Shown here: positions 1-8,228 of the stretch, in pieces
How positions within the stretch are numbered: position 1 is the first letter of the stretch
Layout of the letters: the number at the start of each line of letters is the position of its first letter
Assembly: GCF_022170825.1 (NCBI RefSeq)
Contig: NZ_CP081878.1
Span: 1,948,001 to 2,012,000 of the forward strand
From: Exiguobacterium acetylicum
GTDB taxonomy: Bacteria; Bacillota; Bacilli; Exiguobacteriales; Exiguobacteriaceae
Direction of reading: 5' to 3'
Length of the DNA: 64,000 nt
Notes under the pieces: generated by a model
The model's database searches: none
Seen by the model: the letters and a program-made list of their open reading frames with translations, nothing else
What the model was told of the DNA's origin: nothing
Translations under genes and position numbers: made by a program

Positions 1-1147
1 TGACGAGAACTTTTTCGAGTTTCTCGTGAACTTCCTCTTCTGTCCAATAGTATCCTTGATTGTTCTGTACCCATTCGAAGTAAGAAACCGTTACGCCACC
101 ACTCGAAGCTAGAACATCTGGAACGATCAGAATGTCACGTTCAGCGAGAATCTTCGTCGCTTCGTTCGTCGTCGGACCGTTAGCCGCTTCGACGACAATC
201 GCCGCTTTGATATCATGCGCGTTGTCTTCTGTGATTTGATTCTCGATTGCAGCTGGGACAAGAATATCACATTCGAGCTCAAGCAATTCTTTGTTCGAGA
301 TCGTATTTTTGAACAGTGTCGTCACTGTTCCAAACGAATCGCGACGGTCGAGAAGATATGGAATGTCAAGTCCGTTCGGATCATGAAGTGCTCCATAAGC
401 GTCACTGATCGCGATGACCTTTGCACCTAGGTCATACATGAACTTCGATAAGAAACTTCCTGCATTTCCGAATCCTTGAACGACGACACGTGCGCCTTCA
501 AGCGAAATGCCCTTTTTAGCAGCTGCTTCACGGATCATGATTGCGACACCTTTCGCTGTTGCTGTCTCACGACCATGTGAACCACCTAGAACGAGTGGTT
601 TACCTGTAATGAATCCTGGCGAGTTAAATTCATCGATTCGACTGTATTCGTCCATCATCCATGCCATGATTTGTGAGTTCGTGAAGACATCAGGAGCTGG
701 AATATCCTTGGTCGGTCCCACGATCTGACTGATGGCACGAACATACCCACGGCTGAGACGTTCAATTTCACGGAAACTCATCTCACGCGGATCACAAATG
801 ATTCCGCCTTTCCCGCCGCCATATGGTAAGTCAACGATACCCGCCTTTAAACTCATCCAGACGGATAACGCCTTGACTTCGACTTCCGTCACGTTCGGGT
901 GGAAACGGATCCCACCTTTCGTTGGTCCAACGGCATCGTTATGTTGCGCACGATATCCTGTGAAGATTTTTGTCGAACCGTCATCCATCCGCACCGGAAT
1001 CCGGACTGTCAACATCCGGAGTGGTTCTTTAAGTAATTCATACATCTCGTCCGGATAACCTAGTTTTCCTAGTGCTTCCTTGACGATTTCTTGTGTCGCT
1101 TCCAGTACGTTCTTGCGGTGATTCGCATGTTGTTGGTCAGTGATCAT
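1..1147 (-). CDS. gudB: NAD(P)-dependent glutamate dehydrogenase, 3' end cut by window edge
   Basis: Interconverts glutamate and 2-oxoglutarate plus ammonia, linking nitrogen and carbon metabolism in the cytoplasm. About 382 codons are visible; the last roughly 40 lie beyond the left edge. The translation shows the hexameric GDH core: a KGGIRFHP segment, the PYGGGKGG glutamate-binding motif, and later [18 protein letters not shown] near the visible end. I chose the ATG at 1145-1147 because GGAGG lies 9 bases upstream, giving the N-terminus [11 protein letters not shown] cre-like site upstream fits catabolite control, as known for Bacillus rocG. GudB and RocG cannot be told apart by eye; the symbol rests on the neighbouring mecA/ypbH, recQ and fer genes, which match the gudB locus of B. 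subtilis. Confidence 0.93.
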   Translation of the reverse strand, partial: MITDQQHANHRKNVLEATQEIVKEALGKLGYPDEMYELLKEPLRMLTVRIPVRMDDGSTKIFTGYRAQHNDAVGPTKGGIRFHPNVTEVEVKALSVWMSLKAGIVDLPYGGGKGGIICDPREMSFREIERLSRGYVRAISQIVGPTKDIPAPDVFTNSQIMAWMMDEYSRIDEFNSPGFITGKPLVLGGSHGRETATAKGVAIMIREAAAKKGISLEGARVVVQGFGNAGSFLSKFMYDLGAKVIAISDAYGALHDPNGLDIPYLLDRRDSFGTVTTLFKNTISNKELLELECDILVPAAIENQITEDNAHDIKAAIVVEAANGPTTNEATKILAERDILIVPDVLASSGGVTVSYFEWVQNNQGYYWTEEEVHEKLEKVLV

Positions 1148-1202
1148 TCCAACGTTCCTCCCCATAAGTGGCATCCCCTATGCCGTTTCCTTGTTCGGAT
1201 AA

Positions 1203-1208
1203 AGTATA
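1203..1208 (-). promoter_or_regulatory. Probable -10 element of the gudB promoter
   Basis: The minus strand reads TATACT here, a near-perfect -10 hexamer 55 bases before the gudB start codon. No good -35 is visible at 17 bases (TTTCAT), so the promoter may need an activator or be weak. Confidence 0.45.
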
Positions 1209-1248
1209 CTCTTTTCTCGAACGTAATGAAAGGGGTTACGCCTATATT

Positions 1249-1262
1249 TGTAAGCGCTTTCT
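1249..1262 (+). promoter_or_regulatory. cre-like CcpA site upstream of gudB
   Basis: TGTAAGCGCTTTCT matches the cre consensus TGWAANCGNTNWCA at all but the last defined position. It lies about 40 bases upstream of the gudB -10 element, in the gap between ddl and gudB. CcpA control of a catabolic glutamate dehydrogenase is established for Bacillus rocG; its action here is inferred. Confidence 0.5.
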
Positions 1263-1281
1263 CACTTCTTTTATTAGGATA

Positions 1282-2226
1282 TTATTGATTCGGCTGTTTT
1301 GTTTGACGATGGCGTTCAATCGCAAGTTCCATGAAATATTCGACCAATTCCGGATATTCGATCCCTACTGCTCGTGCACCGTCCGGGAATAAACTTGTCG
1401 AAGTCATACCAGGTAGTGTATTCGTCTCCAAGATGACGGGATTTCCGGATTTCGGAACGAGGAAATCAGATCGTGAATATCCTGCACAACCGAGCACTTG
1501 ATGTGCTTTAACAGCCCATTCCTGGAGTTTCGCTGTCGTTTCTTCGTTCAGTTCAGCCGGACAAATATGTTCTGAACCTCCGATGGCGTATTTTGACTCG
1601 TAGTCATAAAAAGCGTTCTTCGGAATGATCTCGATGACTGGTAATGCTTTTTCTGCCCCTTTATGACCAACAACTGGAACAGTCACTTCGCGTCCTTTAA
1701 TGAATTGCTCAACAAGCACTGCATCATCTGCTTCAAATGCCTTAGCGATTCCTTCGCGTAACATCGTCTCATCTTGGGCAATCGTCAGTCCATTCGATGA
1801 TCCTTCCTGCGCTGGTTTAACGACACAAGGGAATTGTCCATTCCATTCCGCGATTTTTGCTTCGATATCATCTTGCCGCTCTAACAATACGTCACGCGCG
1901 ATCGTGATCCCTGCTTTATCAAAATGAACTTTTGATCGTGCCTTATCCATCGCAAGTGCTGACGCTAAAACACCTGAACCTGTGTATGGAATATCTGCAA
2001 GTTCAAGTAACGCTTGCACGCGCCCATCTTCACCAATCTTTCCGTGAAGAGCAATGACAGCCACATCTACATCGAGTTGGAAGAGTTCATGTGCCCGATC
2101 AGGATGGAAATCAACAGCTGTGACCTGATGTCCTTTACTGTTTAATGCTTCCATGATCGATTTTCCACTGTTTAGTGAAACCTCTCGTTCTCCCGAAGTC
2201 CCACCATATAACACTGCCACTTTCAT
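1282..2226 (-). CDS. ddl: D-alanine--D-alanine ligase
   Basis: ATP-dependent ligase making the D-Ala-D-Ala dipeptide for peptidoglycan precursors. The 314-residue protein is the short DdlB type. It begins with the ligase motif GGTSGEREVSL (residues 8-18) and continues with the ATP-grasp domain: the ALHGKIGEDG segment, PYTGSGVLASALAMDK, VKPAQEGSSNG, and a C-terminal LETNTLPGMT metal/ATP site. The ATG at 2226 follows GGAG by 9 bases. Bacillus ddl lies elsewhere on the chromosome, so its position between gudB and mecA is a local rearrangement. It is transcribed in the same direction as gudB with a 134-base gap, probably as a separate unit. Confidence 0.95.
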   Translation of the reverse strand: MKVAVLYGGTSGEREVSLNSGKSIMEALNSKGHQVTAVDFHPDRAHELFQLDVDVAVIALHGKIGEDGRVQALLELADIPYTGSGVLASALAMDKARSKVHFDKAGITIARDVLLERQDDIEAKIAEWNGQFPCVVKPAQEGSSNGLTIAQDETMLREGIAKAFEADDAVLVEQFIKGREVTVPVVGHKGAEKALPVIEIIPKNAFYDYESKYAIGGSEHICPAELNEETTAKLQEWAVKAHQVLGCAGYSRSDFLVPKSGNPVILETNTLPGMTSTSLFPDGARAVGIEYPELVEYFMELAIERHRQTKQPNQ

Positions 2227-2260
2227 CCTACTTCACTCCTTCTTCTTACGTTCAATGATT

Positions 2261-2266
2261 ATCATA
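2261..2266 (-). promoter_or_regulatory. Probable extended -10 element of the ddl promoter
   Basis: The minus strand reads TGGTATGAT, an extended -10 (TGN plus TATGAT), 35 bases upstream of the ddl start. The -35 is poor, as is typical of extended -10 promoters. Confidence 0.45.
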
Positions 2267-2316
2267 CCATCCTTCTGACCATGAAAAAATACAAAATGGT
2301 GCCACTTCGGACAGAA

Positions 2317-2358
2317 GATAAAAAGGTGTGATATTGCCTTCAGAGGCAACACCACACC
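2317..2358 (-). terminator. Intrinsic terminator after the mecA-like gene
   Basis: On the minus strand GGTGTGGTGTTGCC and GGCAATATCACACC pair around a short loop, followed by TTTTTATCTT. It starts a few bases after the mecA-like stop codon and separates this gene from ddl. Confidence 0.85.
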
Positions 2359-2365
2359 GGATGTT

Positions 2366-2956
2366 CTAAATATTGAACTGTTCAGCAATCGTTGCAACGG
2401 CATGTTCCGACTGAATCGTTTTTCCATACTCCGCCATGACGAGTGGACTTTTCGGACTCGGCTCACCGTATTCCGATAGAATCGTCGTCACCGTGCGCTC
2501 GAGCGTCTCATTCATCCGTTCTTGGAAGTAGAGGTAGTAGCTCCCTTCGAAGAAGTAGAGGCTACCGCCAGTCTCCGTATGGGACATATGTCGCAACAAT
2601 CCATGACTCGCTTGGATGACATCTTCTAGCGAGTGTAATGCATATAAGACATGATGGACGATATCGACCGTCATCCGGATTTCGACTTGATCGAACTCTT
2701 CATTCATCTCTTCTGGTAAATCACCTTCACGGCGTACATCGACGAGCATGCCGTCATTCGGGAAGAACGTAACGAAAAATTCGAGTGTTCCTGCTGCCTG
2801 AAAACCATAATTCGATTCGGCTTCTTCTAATAAGTTGCGCAATAAAGCTTGTCCCTTCCCGACAGCCAACGTTTCTGGTCGGACGTCGTGAAGCGATAAC
2901 TCTTGCTTTGTGATGAAGACACGAAGGTGTCCTTGTTTCATTTGTTCAAACCTCAT
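2366..2956 (-). CDS. MecA/YpbH-family adaptor protein
   Basis: Probable adaptor that delivers substrates to the ClpC-ClpP protease. The 196-residue protein has the family layout: an N-terminal part resembling MecA/YpbH (MRFEQMKQGHLRVFITKQEL, then an LL..LLEEAESNYGFQ segment), an acidic linker (EGDLPEEMNEEFDQVE), and a C-terminal ClpC-binding-like domain from about residue 95 with the aromatic stretch SLYFFEGSYYLYF. The ATG at 2956 is preceded by GGAGGAG at 5 bases; the reading frame stays open 10 codons upstream without a second ribosome site. In B. subtilis the paralogue ypbH lies near gudB and recS, so this is likely the positional equivalent. Whether another mecA exists elsewhere cannot be seen. 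Confidence 0.8.
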   Translation of the reverse strand: MRFEQMKQGHLRVFITKQELSLHDVRPETLAVGKGQALLRNLLEEAESNYGFQAAGTLEFFVTFFPNDGMLVDVRREGDLPEEMNEEFDQVEIRMTVDIVHHVLYALHSLEDVIQASHGLLRHMSHTETGGSLYFFEGSYYLYFQERMNETLERTVTTILSEYGEPSPKSPLVMAEYGKTIQSEHAVATIAEQFNI

Positions 2957-3012
2957 ATAGACTCCTCCAGTCAAAACCGGAAACACAGATGTCTCCGTTC
3001 GTTATGAACCAT

Positions 3013-3041
3013 ACTATACACCAGTTGTCGGAGTGAGTCGA
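3013..3041 (-). promoter_or_regulatory. Predicted sigma-A promoter of the mecA-like gene
   Basis: Minus strand: TCGACT, 17 bases, TATAGT. The -35 lies inside the last codons of the upstream MerR gene and the -10 covers its stop codon, so the adaptor gene can be expressed independently. Confidence 0.55.
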
Positions 3042-3898
3042 CTTAACCAACTTTTCCAAGATTGATCGTCTGCACCAAGTAAATGTGGACCATATCGTTC
3101 CGGGAGCTGATCGACCGCATAACCACCAAGACCAATCTCAAGATCCGGAAAATCAGACATCAAACGTGCTAACGCTTCATCAAGTAACGGTAAGTGATCC
3201 GATAACGTGCAAGAGAGAATGACCGCTTTCGGTTGCAACTGATGCGTGACCGTCACTAAATCCTGAACCGGTATACCGGAACCGAGGAAAATGACATCAA
3301 ATCCAGATTGACGTAAGTAAAGCGTGAAGAAAAGTAGCCCGAGTTCGTGTTCTTCTTCGGGCGCGCAGACACAGACGATTCGCGGTAAAAATGGATTGAT
3401 CGGCATTTGTAACGACAGTGTCGAGAGACGGGCTCTTAAAAATGCCGTAGCAAAATGCTCATGCGCAATCGTAATCTCTCCCGACTCCCACTTCACGCCA
3501 ATCTCATGTAAGAGCGGACCGACGATGTCCTGAATGACTTTATCGAAGCTAAACATCGAGAATGCCTTGTTCATGATGTCATGCGCATGTCGTTCTTCAA
3601 AGTTCGTCAATGCCTGGAATAACTGATCTCGCAGTTCGACTCCATAATCGTGCGGTACTTCAGCCCGATTAACGGGCATTTCATACAATTGGATTGCTTT
3701 AGAGACAGACAATCCCTCTTTTTGTTTATCGACGATCCAGCGTAATTTCGCGACGTCGTTATCACTATAAATTCGATGTCCGGATTCACTTCGATCCGGA
3801 TCGAGCACCTGATATCTCCGCTCCCAAGCACGAATGGTCGTCGGGTTGAGCCCCACTAACGCAGCGACTGCTTTGATATTATATTTCCCACGATCCAT
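3014..3898 (-). CDS. CarH-like MerR-family regulator with cobalamin-binding domain
   Basis: DNA-binding regulator with an N-terminal MerR winged helix (residues 6-72; TTIRAWERRY is the recognition helix region) and a B12-binding part. The helical cap carries the Wx9EH motif (W137, E147, H148) that in CarH photoreceptors sits against adenosylcobalamin. The Rossmann part carries ExHxxG (E182, H184, G187), where the histidine is the expected lower axial ligand, and a GG pair at 258-259. Family members in Thermus, Myxococcus and Bacillus megaterium are light-responsive repressors of carotenoid genes. The residue after W137 is glutamate, whereas Thermus CarH (as I recall) has a histidine that caps cobalt after photolysis. 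No carotenoid gene adjoins it. Start ATG at 3898 with GGAGG 7 bases upstream. Target and light response are inferred. Confidence 0.85.
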   Translation of the reverse strand: MDRGKYNIKAVAALVGLNPTTIRAWERRYQVLDPDRSESGHRIYSDNDVAKLRWIVDKQKEGLSVSKAIQLYEMPVNRAEVPHDYGVELRDQLFQALTNFEERHAHDIMNKAFSMFSFDKVIQDIVGPLLHEIGVKWESGEITIAHEHFATAFLRARLSTLSLQMPINPFLPRIVCVCAPEEEHELGLLFFTLYLRQSGFDVIFLGSGIPVQDLVTVTHQLQPKAVILSCTLSDHLPLLDEALARLMSDFPDLEIGLGGYAVDQLPERYGPHLLGADDQSWKSWLSRLTPTTGV

Positions 3899-3919
3899 GC
3901 ATCGTGCCTCCTTCCCCTT

Positions 3920-3942
3920 CCTTTCTAGTATACGCTGAAAGG
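3920..3942. promoter_or_regulatory. Inverted repeat around the -10 of the CarH-like gene
   Basis: CCTTTC and GAAAGG are perfect inverted arms separated by 11 bases, enclosing the minus-strand -10 hexamer TATACT. The site lies 22-44 bases upstream of the regulator's start codon, so it is a candidate autoregulatory operator. No convincing -35 is visible. Confidence 0.45.
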
Positions 3943-3969
3943 AAAAAAATCTCCGTTCACAATGTGCCT

Positions 3970-4164
3970 TTACATCATGAAACCGATGGAGACGAAGGCG
4001 ATGATGATCGTGATCATGAGTACCGTCAGCGTGATCGCTAGCGGATTTTTTCGAAATGGCTGTTTTAATCGTTCATTTCGAACGTGTTCAATACGCGAAG
4101 AACGCGGTGGCAATAATTGATCCTCTTCGCTCTGATGCAACCGTCGTTGATCCTGTTTACTCAA
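3970..4164 (-). CDS. Small membrane protein, possibly a truncated YpbE-like protein
   Basis: 64-residue protein with a basic, hydrophilic N-terminal half (many Q, R and E) and one strongly hydrophobic helix at the C-terminus (about residues 42-64, LAITLTVLMITIIIAFVSIGF), so it is probably a tail-anchored or single-pass membrane protein. Start is TTG at 4164, supported by AAGGTGATG just upstream. It follows recQ by 43 bases in the same direction. In B. subtilis the gene ypbE near recS encodes a protein with a similar basic N-terminus and one membrane helix plus a LysM domain; the LysM part is missing here. Relationship is only suggested by position and layout; function unknown. Confidence 0.6.
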   Translation of the reverse strand: MSKQDQRRLHQSEEDQLLPPRSSRIEHVRNERLKQPFRKNPLAITLTVLMITIIIAFVSIGFMM

Positions 4165-4207
4165 TGTTCATCACCTTTTCTTGAAAAATATAAGGATATT
4201 TTCTAGT

Positions 4208-5638
4208 TTACACTGAATCTGGTGATGAAAAAAAGACTTGTTCTAAACGCATTTTCCAATCTACCGGTTGAGGTACCTTTCTTTTCACTGGTTTTTCCCA
4301 CTCAATCGTTCCGCAGATATCACAACAACGTGGTTGAACGATAGCCGGTTCATCAAAATGATGTAATAACATCGTACGGCGACATTCATTCCGGTGAATA
4401 TAGTCCATCATGTGCTTGACCTCTTGCCGTTTCAGTTGTTTACGTTCCGTTTGCCACTGGATGATTAGTTCCTTCGACCAACCGTTCTCGAGTTGTGATT
4501 TTAGTAATCGATAAGCCGGATCTTCCGGGTTAAGACGCAGACGACTTTCTATTTTGGCGTACGATTCACCGCGATGCATGCCTTCTTGCAACTGATCAAT
4601 CCAAAGAGCAGGTGCATATTGTGTATCGATCAAGTACGTTTGTAATTGTTCGTCTTGAGGGGCATACAGCAAAATGGCCGTCGCCTCTTTTCCGTCTCGA
4701 CCAGCGCGTCCGACTTCCTGCATATAGGCTTCAAGCGTCGCAGGCATCGTATGGTGAATGACCGTTCGGACATTCCCCTTATCAACGCCCATCCCAAAGG
4801 CGCTCGTGCAAACGAGACAATCAATTTCATCATGAAGAAACTGTTGTTGAACAAGCTGGCGGTCTTCAATCGTTAATCCAGCGTGATAATAGGTCGCTCC
4901 TTCGATGATTCCCGCAACCCGTTCCGCTTCTTTACGGGTTGTCGTATAGATGACGCACGGACGAACGATGCGCGCCATCCATCGTTGTAGTACGGCGTCT
5001 TTTTCATCTCGATCGACGCGATCGACGACATACTGGAGTTCTGGTCGATTAATAGAACGACGAATAACTTTTGGATCACGCATACGTAATTGTGTTCGAA
5101 TATCCTCCTCCACAGCATGCGTCGCGGTTGCTGTTAAAGCGAGGCATGGTGGAAATCCAAGCTCTTGTCGGATTTGACCGAGTCTTGTATACTCCGGTCG
5201 AAACTCGTGTCCCCACTGCGAGATACAATGTGCTTCATCCACGACGAATAATGCGATGTTGACCTGCTTTAAGCGAGCTCGGATCTGCGGTAATGCGAGT
5301 TGTTCCGGTGATAAGTACAGATACCGTAGATGTTCGAGGACAGATAAAATCTGTTCTTTCTCATCTCGCGTCTCGACAGAAGTTAACTTAGCGACAGACC
5401 GCTCTCCCCGGCGTTTGATTTGCATGACTTGATCTTCAATCAACGACAGTAACGGTGACAGAATCAATGTCAGTCCTTCACCTTGAACGTAAGAAGGAAA
5501 CTGATAACAGACAGATTTGCCTCCACCTGTCGGCAAGATGGCAAGCGTGTCGTGTCCGTTCAGGATGGATTCGATGATTGGGCGTTGTCCGGGTCGAAAC
5601 ACTTCATAGCCGAAATGACGATGCAATAACGCTTCCAT
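4208..5638 (-). CDS. recQ: RecQ/RecS-type ATP-dependent DNA helicase
   Basis: 3'-5' superfamily 2 helicase of the RecQ family. The 476-residue protein has motif I (LPTGGGKSVCYQ, Walker A), motif II DEAH followed by CISQWGHEFRPEY (the aromatic-rich RecQ loop), motif III TATAT, motif V and VI in EVGRAGRDGK, and a short C-terminal zinc region with NECRR and CCDIC cysteines. It lacks the long HRDC end of E. coli RecQ, as in B. subtilis RecS. The start ATG at 5638 overlaps the ypbB stop as TAATG, and GGGAGGGG lies 5 bases upstream, so translation is coupled. An in-frame ATG 5 codons earlier lies before the ribosome site and is unlikely. Symbol recS would be equally valid. Confidence 0.93.
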   Translation of the reverse strand: MEALLHRHFGYEVFRPGQRPIIESILNGHDTLAILPTGGGKSVCYQFPSYVQGEGLTLILSPLLSLIEDQVMQIKRRGERSVAKLTSVETRDEKEQILSVLEHLRYLYLSPEQLALPQIRARLKQVNIALFVVDEAHCISQWGHEFRPEYTRLGQIRQELGFPPCLALTATATHAVEEDIRTQLRMRDPKVIRRSINRPELQYVVDRVDRDEKDAVLQRWMARIVRPCVIYTTTRKEAERVAGIIEGATYYHAGLTIEDRQLVQQQFLHDEIDCLVCTSAFGMGVDKGNVRTVIHHTMPATLEAYMQEVGRAGRDGKEATAILLYAPQDEQLQTYLIDTQYAPALWIDQLQEGMHRGESYAKIESRLRLNPEDPAYRLLKSQLENGWSKELIIQWQTERKQLKRQEVKHMMDYIHRNECRRTMLLHHFDEPAIVQPRCCDICGTIEWEKPVKRKVPQPVDWKMRLEQVFFSSPDSV

Positions 5639-6660
5639 TAAATCCCCTCCCATTTGCTACGTGCTAGAACAAGTCGAATCTGAAAATAGGATGCGTCTGT
5701 CTGCATCTCACTTTTGATTCGCTTGAGTGCGTAAGTACTGAGTTGTTGCGAAATACGACGAATTTCTTCTTGCTGCGATGGTATGACAAAATGATCCAAC
5801 GGAAAAGAAGGAGCATACATGGCGATTTCGACGAGATGATCTTCCATCGTACTATTTTTTAGTCGTCTCCGAATCGCAACATCTTCAACCGTTAATCCCT
5901 GTTGCAATAACTCCCACGTCGTTTGAGCAGACTGCGTCATTTTCGATGTGTGTAAATCAGCACCGATCTGTTTTAGGAGTGGTGCTTTTTCTAAGTCAGC
6001 GATGCATTTTCGCCAAGCGATTATAAATTCGAACTGAACAGTCTCAACATCCACCTTCATCATGCGTGCCAATTGCGGATAGGACCATCCTGCTTGCACA
6101 CCAGACAATCGATAACTGATCAATGTCGCCTCTCGCTCTGGTAAACGCTCAAAGAGCCGTATTAACTCTTGATGCATATGATGTAACCAATGCGCACGAT
6201 TCGAAATGGTCGGAAGAACGCTTTTTACCCATTCGCGGACAATCGTCTCCTGTTGCACGGGAATGAACGGTTGTTTCGCTTCTAGACAAATCAGCGTTTG
6301 AATGAGCAGACTGAGTCGTTTCCACATCATCTCGGCATATCCACGTAGTTCACCACCGAGTTGATCAATGACTGCGCTATTCGTTTGATTTACAAGTTGC
6401 GCCCCTTCGTTTGTCAATCGTAATGTCTCTTGCCGTTCGATCCACTGTTTCTCGGCAAGTTCAGTTAAGATCGATTCAAATCGTTGTTTACTGACTGTAA
6501 CGGTACCAAACGTCGACTCCAAATCATAAAAATGAGCATCTTGCAGGGAAGTGGCTGACTTCTTCCCTTGAAAAACATGATAAAGACTCCGGTCCGAACG
6601 TTCATTTCGGAGACGCTGAATCGATTCCAGAAAAATACGCTCCAGTAAAGAAACTTCCAT
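5638..6660 (-). CDS. ypbB: YpbB-like helix-turn-helix protein, RecQ partner
   Basis: 340-residue protein of the family always found upstream of recS/recQ in Bacillus relatives. Residues 1-110 are a mixed helical region; the middle (about 160-230) resembles a sigma-like or HTH segment (YRLSGVQAGWSYPQLARMMKVDVETVQ); the C-terminus (about 250-330, TWELLQQGLTVEDVAIRRRLKNSTMEDHL) matches the helicase-associated helix-turn-helix module often fused to RecQ proteins. This suggests the pair functions as a split helicase with DNA-binding subunit, an inference from fusions. Start ATG at 6660 has GGAGGG upstream. It is the first gene of the ypbB-recQ unit and diverges from fer. No enzymatic motif is visible. 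Confidence 0.8.
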   Translation of the reverse strand: MEVSLLERIFLESIQRLRNERSDRSLYHVFQGKKSATSLQDAHFYDLESTFGTVTVSKQRFESILTELAEKQWIERQETLRLTNEGAQLVNQTNSAVIDQLGGELRGYAEMMWKRLSLLIQTLICLEAKQPFIPVQQETIVREWVKSVLPTISNRAHWLHHMHQELIRLFERLPEREATLISYRLSGVQAGWSYPQLARMMKVDVETVQFEFIIAWRKCIADLEKAPLLKQIGADLHTSKMTQSAQTTWELLQQGLTVEDVAIRRRLKNSTMEDHLVEIAMYAPSFPLDHFVIPSQQEEIRRISQQLSTYALKRIKSEMQTDASYFQIRLVLARSKWEGI

Positions 6661-6799
6661 ATGTCACGCTCCCTCCTGATTCCTATTGTTCATCTATTTA
6701 GATATGATCCTTGGACATTTTCGTTCGCTACGTTTTAGACATACCATTTGCGGGCATGTGATGATATATACATTTTCTGTTGTCACTTACGCTTCGTCA

Positions 6800-6828
6800 T
6801 TGAAATGCAACGATGAGTCCGATACAAT
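6800..6828 (+). promoter_or_regulatory. Sigma-A promoter of fer
   Basis: TTGAAA, 17 bases, TACAAT: both hexamers near consensus with ideal spacing. Expected transcript start near 6835, giving a leader of about 54 bases before the ATG. Confidence 0.85.
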
Positions 6829-6873
6829 GACATATAGATGAGAACAGCGTGTTTCAATAATGTTTTCGTATAG

Positions 6874-7137
<264 letters not shown>

Positions 7138-7184
7138 GTGAATAAAAAAAGATGTTTCCTCGCGAAACATCTTTTTTTATTCAC
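7138..7184. terminator. Symmetrical terminator between fer and nupQ
   Basis: A 21-base-pair perfect stem (GTGAATAAAAAAAGATGTTTC and its complement) around a 5-base loop, with A and T tracts on both sides. It directly follows the fer stop codon. It can act on both strands. Confidence 0.92.
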
Positions 7185-7216
7185 TCTTTTTCTAACACGA
7201 TGAATGGACAAGTTCT

Positions 7217-7255
7217 AAAAAACCGGACGTTGCCGATTGGCAACATCCGGTTTTT
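7217..7255 (-). terminator. Terminator of the nucleoside transporter operon
   Basis: AAAAACCGGA-GTTGCC pairs with GGCAAC-TCCGGTTTTT around GATT with one C/A mismatch; the minus strand ends in a T tract. It lies 14 bases after the nupQ stop and also sits opposite the fer terminator, insulating the convergent genes. Confidence 0.88.
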
Positions 7256-7268
7256 GATTGGTAAAAAT

Positions 7269-8228
7269 TTAGCGTTTTCCTTTGATATACGGTACACCAA
7301 CTGCTTTTGGTGCATCCGCACGACCGACGACACCAGCGAGTGCCAAAATCGTCAATAAATACGGCGCAATCAATAGATAAACTTGTGGAATTTGATCAAG
7401 TACCGGCAATTGCTGACCAATGATCGAAATCGCTTGAGCGAATCCGAAGAAGAGCGCAGCTCCCATCGCACCAAGCGGATTCCATTTTCCAAAAATCATC
7501 GCAGCGATTGCGAGGAATCCTTGACCAAGAATCGTCGTGACACTGAAGTTCAATGAAATGGACGTCGCGTAGACAGCACCAGCAAGACCACCAAAACCAC
7601 CAGAGATCATGACACCGATGAAACGCATCTTCGTAACGTTAATTCCCATCGTGTCCGCTGCCATCGGGTGTTCCCCAACAGAACGAAGACGAAGACCGAA
7701 TGGCGTCTTAAAGATGACATACCACGCAACGAAGGCAAGAACGATTGCGATATACGATGTGTAATAAACGTTCGCAAAGAACATTTTCAACACCGGAATA
7801 TCAGACAAGAACGGTACGTTTTCTTTCGAGATGCGGTTCGGAATCGAGTCTGTCTGCCCTTTTCCATAAAACGCACGGACAAGGAAGATCGCAAGACCGA
7901 CTGAAAGCAAATTGATTGCCACTCCAAGAACCGTTTGGTCTGCACGGAAAAGGATTGCTGGAATCGCGAGGAAGAGCGAGAAGACCGCTCCGACGATGAT
8001 TGCGACCAGCATTGCAAGCCATGGACTTGCAGCACCTAAACCCATTTTTGAAAGTGTTAATGCCGTTACGATACCTGTGAAAGCACCCATGACCATTAAT
8101 CCTTCTAACGCGATGTTAACGACGCCAGAACGCTCACTGAAGATGCCACCAAGTGCTGCAATGATTAACGGAGCCGAATAGGCAAGTGCGATTGGCACGA
8201 TGATATAAAGTACTTCAAGAAAGCCCAT
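7269..8228 (-). CDS. nupQ: Nucleoside ABC transporter permease, NupQ type
   Basis: Inner membrane permease of 319 residues, one of two unlike permeases of a BMP-type importer. It has about nine hydrophobic segments. It carries the family motif SERSGVVNIALEGLMVMGAF near residues 32-51, the cytoplasmic coupling segment (LRSVGEHPMAADTMGINVTKMRF) and GALAGA-like helices. The partner is NupP, with which it overlaps by TAATG; the ATPase NupO precedes it. In B. subtilis NupNOPQ imports nucleosides such as guanosine; the exact substrate here is inferred from the family. It is the last gene of the operon and is followed by a strong terminator. Confidence 0.92.
   Translation of the reverse strand: MGFLEVLYIIVPIALAYSAPLIIAALGGIFSERSGVVNIALEGLMVMGAFTGIVTALTLSKMGLGAASPWLAMLVAIIVGAVFSLFLAIPAILFRADQTVLGVAINLLSVGLAIFLVRAFYGKGQTDSIPNRISKENVPFLSDIPVLKMFFANVYYTSYIAIVLAFVAWYVIFKTPFGLRLRSVGEHPMAADTMGINVTKMRFIGVMISGGFGGLAGAVYATSISLNFSVTTILGQGFLAIAAMIFGKWNPLGAMGAALFFGFAQAISIIGQQLPVLDQIPQVYLLIAPYLLTILALAGVVGRADAPKAVGVPYIKGKR

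Noticed and set aside
3014-3898. Carotenoid biosynthesis genes linked to the CarH-like regulator
   Set aside because: I looked for phytoene synthase or desaturase-like frames on both strands nearby and saw none.
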